Shown here one piece after another: positions 48,426 through 54,778 of a stretch of DNA of 59,096 bases (its first letter is position 1; every line of letters starts with the position of its first letter). The translations under genes and the position numbers were made by a program. The notes under the pieces are model-generated. The model was not told where the DNA came from, made no database searches, and worked only from the letters and a program-made list of their open reading frames with translations. Source of the stretch: Lachnospiraceae bacterium (lineage in GTDB: Bacteria; Bacillota_A; Clostridia; Lachnospirales; Lachnospiraceae); contig JAILDD010000122.1 in assembly GCA_024689605.1 (NCBI GenBank), positions 1-59,096 on the forward strand. The letters run 5' to 3'.

Positions 48426-49100
48426 ATGGGAATTTTTTCGGAAATCAAGGAATGCCTGCCCTTAATGCAGGCTGTTGAACACTATGGGATAAAAGTCGGA
48501 AGGAACGGCATGGCATGCTGCCCTTTCCACCCTGACAAGAGTCCCAGCATGAAACTGTATGAAAGGAACTACCACTGCTTCGGCTGTGGGGCACACGGTG
48601 ATGTCATTGACTTCACGGCCAGGTTGAACGGCCTGTCCCAGCATGAGGCGGCATTGTGCCTTATAAGGGACTTTTCGCTCCCTTTAAATGTAGAACCCGC
48701 AGCCTTTAGTGCAAGTGAAAGTTTGGAATGGAAGAAAGTAAAGGAAGAACACAGGAAGCTTGCCCTTATCCGTGAAAGGTTCAGGAAATGGAGGCTGGAA
48801 GCAATCGAGAGGCTTAAGGATACGGAAAATGGCATACACGCCCTGGAAGAATACTTTAAGGCCTACCCTCCTGAAGACGCGTTTGAATCGGAGGAATACA
48901 TAGCCACAGTCACGGCAAAGCCAGTCGTTGGATACTGGCTTGATATCCTGTGCTTTGGGACTGAAAGCGAGCAGGTCGAACTGTATATGAAGAACAGAAA
49001 GGAGGTTGAGCACTATGCGGAACGGATCTCAGGACTTGTCGGAAGAAGTCTGGAAGAGTGTCGGAAAGATATTGGAAGAAGAATCCAGCAGTGCAGATGA
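48426..49100 (+). CDS. CHC2 zinc-finger primase-like protein
   Basis: 224 residues. CCPFHPDKSPSMKLYERNYHCFGCGAHGDVIDF is the DnaG-type CHC2 zinc domain that recognises primer start sites. No TOPRIM catalytic core follows, so this is a primase N-terminal domain fused to a helical tail. It overlaps the VapE-like gene by 86 bases. Together they probably start element replication. Confidence 0.88.
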   Translation: MGIFSEIKECLPLMQAVEHYGIKVGRNGMACCPFHPDKSPSMKLYERNYHCFGCGAHGDVIDFTARLNGLSQHEAALCLIRDFSLPLNVEPAAFSASESLEWKKVKEEHRKLALIRERFRKWRLEAIERLKDTENGIHALEEYFKAYPPEDAFESEEYIATVTAKPVVGYWLDILCFGTESEQVELYMKNRKEVEHYAERISGLVGRSLEECRKDIGRRIQQCR

Positions 49101-50328
49101 CATCCTTTGCGGCCTTGAAAAGACAGAAAAAGGCAGCGTAAAGCAGAGCATAGAAAACTGCATGACGGTACTGTGCAGGGATCCGGTGCTCAAGGGCATG
49201 GTCAGGAAAAATGAACTGACCTGCAGGACCGACATAGTCAGGAAGCCCGGCTGGAAACGCAGCATGAGTTCATCCATTACGGATGTGGATATCTACCAGA
49301 TACAGCGGTACATGGAACAGAACTACGGCCTTAAAAGCGAAAAGGCGATCAACAAGGCCATAAGCATTACAGCCAACGAAAACAGCTACCACCCCATAAA
49401 GGACTACCTGGAAAGCCTCAAATGGGACGGCAGGGAAAGGATAAGGCATGCAATGACAAAGTACCTCGGCGTTGACGAGGACGGATATGCGGAGTCCCTT
49501 ATGCGTCTGCTCCTTACTGCGGCAATAAAGCGGATCTACGAACCGGGTTGCAAGTACGACATCATGGTATGTGCGGTCGGCGGCCAGGGTGCCGGCAAAT
49601 CTACTTTCTTCCGTTTCCTTGCGATCCGTGACGAGTGGTTTTCGGATGATATCAAGAGACTTGATGATGATCAGGTGTACCGGAAGCTTCAGGGCCACTG
49701 GATTATGGAAATGTCCGAGATGCTTGGAACAGTTAATGCAAAGAGCATTGAAGAAATTAAATCATTCCTAAGCCGCACGAAAGAGACATATAAGATCCCC
49801 TATGAAGTTCATCCGGAGGACAGGCCAAGACAGTGCGTGTTCGTGGGCACATCCAACGACATTCAGTTCCTGCCCTTTGACCTGACCGGAAACAGACGTT
49901 TCGCCCCTATCCTGGTACATCCGGAAAGGATAGAAAAACATATCCTTGAGGACGAGGCAGAAGCACGTGCGTATTTTGTCCAGGTATGGGCAGAGGCAAT
50001 GGAAGAATACAGGATGAGCAGCAGGCATGAGCTGAAACTTGACGAAAGTGTGGAAAAGCGGCTGATGATCCTGCAGAAAGAATTCATGCCGGACGATACG
50101 AACGTGGGACTTATCCAGGCATGGCTGGATAAGTGCGGCGAAGAATATGTGTGCAGCATAATGATATACGAACATGCCCTTAACCATAAAGGCGAATCAC
50201 CGAAACAGTGGGAGACGAAAAAGATAAACGACATAATGAACAATTCGGTGGCCGGCTGGGAAGCAGTGACTTCGCACCGCTTCGCCGGTACTCCGTATGG
50301 TACGCAGAGGGCATGGAGACGGATATAA
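49015..50328 (+). CDS. Virulence-associated E (VapE)-like replicative helicase
   Basis: 437 residues. Walker A GGQGAGKSTFFRFL, Walker B-like HWIMEMSEML and the sensor region CVFVGTSNDIQFLPFDLTGNRRFAPI match the VapE/D5-like P-loop family of phage and island replication proteins. ATG at 49015 follows GGAGG. It works with the overlapping primase-like gene, and an origin-like repeat cluster lies right after it. Confidence 0.9.
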   Translation: MRNGSQDLSEEVWKSVGKILEEESSSADDILCGLEKTEKGSVKQSIENCMTVLCRDPVLKGMVRKNELTCRTDIVRKPGWKRSMSSSITDVDIYQIQRYMEQNYGLKSEKAINKAISITANENSYHPIKDYLESLKWDGRERIRHAMTKYLGVDEDGYAESLMRLLLTAAIKRIYEPGCKYDIMVCAVGGQGAGKSTFFRFLAIRDEWFSDDIKRLDDDQVYRKLQGHWIMEMSEMLGTVNAKSIEEIKSFLSRTKETYKIPYEVHPEDRPRQCVFVGTSNDIQFLPFDLTGNRRFAPILVHPERIEKHILEDEAEARAYFVQVWAEAMEEYRMSSRHELKLDESVEKRLMILQKEFMPDDTNVGLIQAWLDKCGEEYVCSIMIYEHALNHKGESPKQWETKKINDIMNNSVAGWEAVTSHRFAGTPYGTQRAWRRI

Positions 50329-50349
50329 AAATAAAGTCTTTTTAAGCGC

Positions 50350-50449
50350 GTTTACAGTTTACGTTTACAAATCCCCATAGGTATGGAAACAGCTGTTTAC
50401 AGGAAAAACAAGCAGTATCAAGGGCTGCGGGGATTGTAAACGTGTAAAC
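50350..50449. repeat. Candidate replication origin: GTTTAC cluster and inverted repeat
   Basis: GTTTAC occurs forward at 50350, 50357, 50363 and 50395, and inverted at 50436 and 50444. Arms at 50357-50376 and 50429-50449 form a long imperfect inverted repeat (GTTTACGTTTACAAATCCCC against its near-complement). It directly follows the primase and helicase genes. Confidence 0.55.
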
Positions 50450-50524
50450 GGGATTTTAGGGAAAAGACTTAAATAAAAAACAAACGTGCTTCTTTACGAG
50501 TGTTAACCCCGTCAGGGCGCCTGG

Positions 50525-50577
50525 CTTTTGACACCCTGTGTCAAAAGTAATAAGGCGTTACTTCTGACAGAAGTAAC
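50525..50577 (+). other. Candidate oriT: two perfect hairpins before the relaxase gene
   Basis: CTTTTGACAC/GTGTCAAAAG (50525-50534/50538-50547) and GTTACTTCT/AGAAGTAAC (50557-50565/50569-50577) lie in tandem 50 bp before the Pre/Mob gene. Paired hairpins next to a relaxase gene are typical of transfer origins. The nick site is not identified. Confidence 0.6.
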
Positions 50578-50626
50578 AAGACGTAAATCACGGAAACTTA
50601 AATATAACCTGAAAGGAAATGAAAAT

Positions 50627-51958
50627 ATGGCAAGGACAATATCGTTTGTAAAAGGACGCGGATGCCTTAACCACAATAACCGGAAATTCATCAGCAAGAA
50701 TGTGGACCAGGAACGTATCGCCCTGAACGAGTATTTTATACAGGAACCGCTTAAGGAGGCCTACGATAAATGCTTCGGTAAGGCACTGGCTGAGTATAAC
50801 GCTAAGCAGAAAAGAAAGGACCGGATCAAGGATGACTACATAAATGAGATACAGCACTCCGGGAACGGTGAAAAGGTGTTCTATGAAAACGTGGTGCAGA
50901 TCGGTGACATGAACGACACCGGAATACCGGGAAAAGGAAAAATGCTTCCTGAAGCTGTGGTCATGGCAAAGGAAGTCCTGGAAAAATATGTGGAGACATT
51001 CCAGGAAAGGAACCCTAACCTGTACGTATTCAATGCAGTCCTGCATATGGATGAAGCTACCCCTCACCTGCATATGGACTATATACCGGTGGCACACGGA
51101 TACAGCCGTGGCCTGTCTGTGCGTAACAGCCTGACAAAGGCACTGCAGGAACAGGGAATCCCCAAAGCTTTATCCAGGGAACGGAACGAGACCATGTTCT
51201 GGCAGGAAAGGGAAAGAAAATACCTGAAGGAATTATGCGAAGAGCGTGGTATCGAAATATATGAAAAGGGAGACAAGAGGGAAAGCCTTACCCTGCCGGA
51301 ATATAAAAAGGCAATGGCAGATATCGGGGAATTAAAGGAAAAGGAAGAAGAACTCCGGATAGAGACCGCCGGCCTGGCAGAAGAAAAGGAAGAACTTCAG
51401 GCAGACATAGAACTGTCGGTGCAGGCTCGTGACGAGATCATTAAGGATGCAGAAGCTGCCGCAGAAAGGCTTATGCAGGCAGAGTCTGCTCTTCAGGGCA
51501 CCAACGCTGAAAACCTTAAATATGCACTTCAGGGAGAGTACCTAAAGCTTGCGGAAGAAGCTGCTTCCGGGGACAAGGACAGGCCCACCGCAGAAAAGAT
51601 AACCGGTCTTCTGGGGAATGACACAGGATATGTGAAAGTGGAGAATAGTGTCTGGAAAAAGATACTGAAGATCCTGAAAGTGACCAAGGTAAAGGAAAAG
51701 GCATTTGAGCGTATGAGCAGGGACATGGCAGACCTTAAGGACAAGAACATCAACCTTTTACTGCTTGCAGAAAAATGCAGGGAATTCCTTAAGGCCTACA
51801 GCCTTTATGATGAATTCATGGATTTCATAAGCCCGAAAGAGGAAAAGCGGAAGTCTATACATGAGATCATTGCAGAGAAAAAGAAACTGGTGCAGGAAAG
51901 GAATGCAGGACATAAAGACAAGGAAATTTATATACGTAACGATGCAAGGGTGAGATAA
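50627..51958 (+). CDS. Pre/Mob (MobV-type) relaxase
   Basis: 443 residues. The relaxase core has GCLNHNNRKF and the metal-binding NAVLHMDEATPHLHMDYIPV (HxDE..PHLH). A long coiled coil (about 255-320) and a basic C-terminus follow. It nicks at oriT and pilots the strand using a helper conjugation system. ATG at 50627 follows AAAGGA; the in-frame extension upstream covers the oriT hairpins and is not coding. Confidence 0.92.
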   Translation: MARTISFVKGRGCLNHNNRKFISKNVDQERIALNEYFIQEPLKEAYDKCFGKALAEYNAKQKRKDRIKDDYINEIQHSGNGEKVFYENVVQIGDMNDTGIPGKGKMLPEAVVMAKEVLEKYVETFQERNPNLYVFNAVLHMDEATPHLHMDYIPVAHGYSRGLSVRNSLTKALQEQGIPKALSRERNETMFWQERERKYLKELCEERGIEIYEKGDKRESLTLPEYKKAMADIGELKEKEEELRIETAGLAEEKEELQADIELSVQARDEIIKDAEAAAERLMQAESALQGTNAENLKYALQGEYLKLAEEAASGDKDRPTAEKITGLLGNDTGYVKVENSVWKKILKILKVTKVKEKAFERMSRDMADLKDKNINLLLLAEKCREFLKAYSLYDEFMDFISPKEEKRKSIHEIIAEKKKLVQERNAGHKDKEIYIRNDARVR

Positions 51959-51974
51959 GGGCGTTGCCATCGAC

Positions 51975-52151
51975 GTGCCAGAGAACCTTCGTGGCGGTAA
52001 TGATGTGACCAGGATCTTCTATGTAGTCCGTATCCACGATGGCGTGGCAGAGATCATTGCACGGTCCGTAGGGGCACCGATCTATGTGGACTGCGACAGG
52101 TTCTCGACCTATGCAATCCTTTATGAGGATACTGAAAAAGTAAAGATATGA
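51975..52151 (+). pseudogene. Remnant of a cell-surface protein C-terminal repeat
   Basis: The frame reads VPENLRGGNDVTRIFYVVRIHDG then VDCDRFSTYAILYED and ends in KVKI. This is the pattern of the beta-rich repeat ending FSTYALxYED in large Lachnospiraceae surface proteins. No signal peptide, promoter or N-terminus is present; the frame begins inside the relaxase stop region. It looks like a fragment captured by the element. Confidence 0.6.
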
Positions 52152-52153
52152 TC

Positions 52154-52182
52154 AAAGGGGGTACGGACTGTGCCCCTTTTTC
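52154..52182 (+). terminator. Terminator of the relaxase operon
   Basis: AAAGGGG pairs with CCCCTTT, followed by TTCTT. Confidence 0.7.
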
Positions 52183-52217
52183 TTGTCCATAGACTCGGTT
52201 GAAACAAAAGTTTTCCG

Positions 52218-52287
52218 ACTTAAAGCGTGTCCCTGCCATATAAGTGGGAAATCTTATAATCCAAGAGGGCTGCATGACACCCTTTTA
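52218..52287 (+). ncRNA. Orphan type III antitoxin-like repeat with terminator
   Basis: 32 bases (52230-52261) are identical to the second antitoxin repeat at 53723-53754. They include the stem TCCC/GGGA and the loop TATAAG (52239-52244), which can pair with CTTATA (52253-52258). A hairpin AGGG..CCCT with a T-rich tail follows, as in the toxin module. The 5' third of the repeat has diverged, and no toxin gene follows. It may be a relic, or an RNA still able to neutralise a ToxN protein. No clear promoter is seen. Confidence 0.6.
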
Positions 52288-52454
52288 TTCTATTAAAAAT
52301 CCTGGTCTGTATATCTCACTTAATTTGATAATTACCGATTAAACATGAAAATGAACAGATTAGACAATACATGTTGTTTCATTATTATCAGTTAAATACA
52401 ATAAAAACATCTGGGGAACAGCGTTTTATAAAAGCTATCAATGGAGAACACATA

Positions 52455-53306
52455 ATGGAGAAAACTAAGGATCTTTCAATCATCAACTGCGTAGCGTCAG
52501 CTCTTATAGTTTATTTTTGCACGATTCCGCTGCATGAATTGATCCACCTTGCAACTTTCTATATATATGGAGATAAGTGCTATTATTTTACTTCATTCAA
52601 TGTAAAGAATATGGAGCTTTTTGATTACACTACGCTACCTACATTTCACCGGATCATGGTTACGGGCGGAAGTGCATCTATCCTAAATGCAATCATAGGC
52701 ATAGTATTATTTGTAATCCTGCTCAAAGTAAAAATGAGTCCCATGTTACGCCTTTTTATGATTCAGTACATGGGACTACATATGAATGTCGGACTTGGCT
52801 ATTTTATGAACGGAGGAATGGTCGGACTCGGCGATTGGGGTAACGTATTTTCGTATTTTAAGGATAGTCCCGGTTTCGTCACAACTCTGCGTGTAATTCT
52901 TACAATAGTCGGTTTTGCAGGCGCGATAGCTATGTTTTTTATCCTTAATTACATGGCTTATTATTTTATAAAAGATCCGTCTGATAAGAAAGAACGGAGA
53001 ATTGTTGCTGCGAAGCTGTACCTGACTACATTTTTTACAGGCTTGCTTGCTCTCCTTGCTTCGTACTCACAAAACCCAGCCATAAGATCCGGGGCTATGA
53101 GCAAAACCACTCTATTTGTTTCCCCATTTATGTTTATTGGTTTCTTTTGGGGATTCATGTTCGTTGGTTTTTTTGTAAAGCCGCCCAAAGAAAACAGATT
53201 TCTGTATGAAATTCCTAAAAAGCCGAATTACATTCTGCTGGCGATTGGTATCATCATGCTCCTGATCAGTACCTTTGTGTTGGGGCCGGGTGTGTATCTT
53301 AATTAA
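52455..53306 (+). CDS. HExxH integral membrane protein, putative intramembrane metalloprotease
   Basis: 283 residues with seven or so hydrophobic segments. The first helix carries PLHELIHLATF with H27, E28 and H31, as in M50-type site-2 proteases and DUF3267 proteins. A late Asp ligand could be in GLGDWGNVF. GGAG precedes the ATG at 52455; an in-frame ATG at 52371 lacks a ribosome site. It is element cargo. Protease activity is inferred from the motif only. Confidence 0.6.
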   Translation: MEKTKDLSIINCVASALIVYFCTIPLHELIHLATFYIYGDKCYYFTSFNVKNMELFDYTTLPTFHRIMVTGGSASILNAIIGIVLFVILLKVKMSPMLRLFMIQYMGLHMNVGLGYFMNGGMVGLGDWGNVFSYFKDSPGFVTTLRVILTIVGFAGAIAMFFILNYMAYYFIKDPSDKKERRIVAAKLYLTTFFTGLLALLASYSQNPAIRSGAMSKTTLFVSPFMFIGFFWGFMFVGFFVKPPKENRFLYEIPKKPNYILLAIGIIMLLISTFVLGPGVYLN

Positions 53307-53637
53307 AGGACTCGGAATATGAGAATCTTTCCCCAAATGAAAGAAGATCTGAGGAGTATTTGTTTCACAATAAAAGAGACTTCAAAAAAGACTTTGCCAA
53401 AAAGATAGAGAATAAACTTTTTAAAAGAGGCATGAATCAAAAAACTGAATTGCAATAGGTAAATTTATTGGTAATCATTTCCCGTCTTTCTATTCTAACA
53501 CCAGTACAGGCAAGCGTTTCCGGGCCTTAGTATAAGGACTCTGACTCTGTCATATCAAGGTTTGAATCCTTTCAAGAAAAGAATGTTTGAAAGAAAGAAA
53601 AAGGGATTATTTGATTATTATAGTTTTCAAAATAGGA
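53307..53637 (+). other. Gene-free region with coding remnant and right-end repeat
   Basis: One frame from about 53312 to 53458 is open and charged (SPNERRSEEYLFHNKRDFKK) but has no start codon, which suggests the 3' end of a lost gene. The right-end repeat begins at 53456. AT-rich DNA follows up to the toxin-module promoter. Confidence 0.4.
53456..53572. repeat. Inner copy of the element right end with degenerate att site
   Basis: A near-copy of 54385-54501 at an exact offset of 929 bp, sharing TAGGTAAATTTATTGGTAAT and TTAGTATAAGGACTCTGAC. Its att part (53536-53572) differs from the tRNA sequence at three positions and lacks the acceptor end, so it no longer completes a tRNA. Confidence 0.8.
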
Positions 53638-53665
53638 TTGACAATAACTTAAGGATTGGTACAAT
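53638..53665 (+). promoter_or_regulatory. Promoter of the type III toxin-antitoxin module
   Basis: TTGACA (53638-53643) and TACAAT (53660-53665) have a 16-bp spacer. The antitoxin repeats start 7 bases later. Confidence 0.8.
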
Positions 53666-53671
53666 ATAATT

Positions 53672-53780
53672 AACTCGGGAGAGCTCCTGCCATATAAGTG
53701 GAGAAGTTTAAACTCGGGAGAGTCCCTGCCATATAAGTGGGAAATCTTATAATCAGGAGGGCTGTATTACAGCCCTCTTA
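53672..53780 (+). ncRNA. Type III antitoxin RNA (ToxI/AntiQ-like), two 39-nt repeats and terminator
   Basis: Repeat 1 is 53672-53710 and repeat 2 is 53711-53749, each 39 bases with six differences. Repeat positions 13-16 pair with 29-32: CTCC/GGAG in repeat 1 and TCCC/GGGA in repeat 2, so two base pairs change together. In repeat 2 the loop TATAAG (53732-53737) is complementary to CTTATA (53746-53751), giving an H-type pseudoknot like known ToxI units; repeat 1 can form a weaker UAAG/UUUA version. The hairpin GAGGGCTG/CAGCCCTC (53757-53777) is a leaky terminator setting the RNA-to-toxin ratio. The RNA would be cut by the toxin and bind it. Confidence 0.82.
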
Positions 53781-53800
53781 ATTATTGGTGGACTTCAAAA

Positions 53801-54352
53801 ATGGAAGAATTCAAGATTTACAGTATAACAGATAAATATGTAGAGTATCTAAGGCAGACTGTTCCAAATGTGTATTCTAATAAGCAGGAAAACCGGACAC
53901 ATACACGAAAATATGTTGGAACTGTTTTGGAGATGCATGGATATAAGTATTTTGTTCCTATGTCATCACCAAAGGAAACAGATTATCAGATTGCCGGTAA
54001 CGACAAGGTAATTAAGAAAAGCATCATTCCGATTATACGGATGACGGAGAAAAATGGTGCTGAAAAAGAACTTAAGGGAACTTTGAGGATAAGCCATATG
54101 ATTCCGGTTCCCGAATCGGAACTACTTTTATACGATTTGGATAATGAACCTGATGAAGATTACAAGGCTTTAGTAAATGCAGAAGCAATTTTTATTCGTA
54201 AGAATTCTGATAAAATAAGAAGTAATGCGGAAATCATGTATAAACAGAAACTGGTTAATGATCAATCTGCTGGATATGTGAAGTCGGCTTTAGATTTTGT
54301 TAAACTGGAAGAATTGTGCAGGGATTATATGAGTCCGAAAGCTGAAAGCTGA
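53801..54352 (+). CDS. Type III toxin, ToxN/AbiQ-family endoribonuclease
   Basis: 183 residues with the ToxN/AbiQ pattern along the whole length: FKIYSITDKYVEYLRQTVPNV, then NRTHTRKYVGTVL, the core YKYFVPMSSPK, LKGTLRISHMIPVPESEL, and a helical end (AEIMYKQKLVNDQSAGYVKSALDF). S55, S56 and K58 of MSSPK align with the Thr-Ser-Pro-Lys active-site segment of ToxN. It cleaves RNA when free and is held inactive by the repeats upstream. GGTGG lies 7 bases before the ATG. Type III systems act in phage defence by abortive infection and in element stability. No toxicity can be shown from sequence alone. Confidence 0.88.
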   Translation: MEEFKIYSITDKYVEYLRQTVPNVYSNKQENRTHTRKYVGTVLEMHGYKYFVPMSSPKETDYQIAGNDKVIKKSIIPIIRMTEKNGAEKELKGTLRISHMIPVPESELLLYDLDNEPDEDYKALVNAEAIFIRKNSDKIRSNAEIMYKQKLVNDQSAGYVKSALDFVKLEELCRDYMSPKAES

Positions 54353-54384
54353 GTTATTACTTTTAAAATACAAACAAATATGAT

Positions 54385-54514
54385 TAGGTAAATTTATTGG
54401 TAATCATTTCCACTCTTTCTATCACAAAGCCAGTACAGTCAAGCGTTTCTGGACCTTAGTATAAGGACTCTGACTCCGTCATTTCAAGGTTCGAATCCTT
54501 GTAGCGCTGCTAAA
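54385..54514. repeat. Element right end with attR
   Basis: Holds the right-end sequence shared with 53456-53572 and the perfect 50-bp att copy at 54465-54514, including the tRNA-Gln 3' end. The two copies bracket a 929-bp segment with the toxin module. Confidence 0.9.
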
Positions 54515-54519
54515 TAAAG

Positions 54520-54551
54520 GCCTTTCAAGTATAGTACTTGGAAGGCTTTTT
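54520..54551 (+). terminator. Original chromosomal terminator of tRNA-Gln
   Basis: GCCTTTCAAGTA (54520-54531) pairs with TACTTGGAAGGC (54535-54546), then TTTTT. It directly follows attR, as expected for the pre-insertion tRNA terminator. Nothing else is visible from 54552 to 54778. Confidence 0.85.
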
Positions 54552-54778
54552 GCTTGTAAAATCAAGGTTTTCAGGTTTTTTTACTGATTTATAGTAAAAA
54601 TATTATAGTTTAAGCTAATAGCGTAAGTGAGATTTCGGAGTGACTATGGTAAAATAACCCAATAGTGTTAGAAGATTTTGACGGTGTTCACTTATGCTGT
54701 GATACTGATAATCGTTTTTCGACAGACAGAATCAGGGGAGAATAGTATTTTGTCAAGGAATAAAGGATAGAACCTGCT

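Larger units (their letters stand above)
45890..54514. mobile_element. Integrative mobilizable element in tRNA-Gln
   Basis: Bounded by a perfect 50-bp direct repeat: 45890-45939 in the tRNA, and 54465-54514. The repeats are offset by 8,575 bp. In order it holds an XRE repressor, an excisionase-like HTH protein, tyrosine integrase, CHC2 primase, VapE-like helicase, GTTTAC cluster, oriT-like hairpins, Pre/Mob relaxase, a surface-protein remnant, an orphan type III antitoxin repeat, an HExxH membrane protein and a ToxN-type toxin. It lacks conjugation (type IV secretion) genes, so it would need a helper for transfer. Confidence 0.9.

Noticed and set aside
53515..53575. Second functional tRNA-Gln gene
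   Set aside because: It has only a mutated anticodon and T-arm part, with no acceptor stem or D-arm. It is an att remnant.
53672..53750. CRISPR-like or slippage tandem repeat
   Set aside because: Only two units with no spacers, and the differences are compensatory for an RNA stem, so a type III antitoxin fits better.
54464..54512. Complete tRNA at the right end
   Set aside because: Only the 3' part of the tRNA is present; the intact gene is at 45863-45934.
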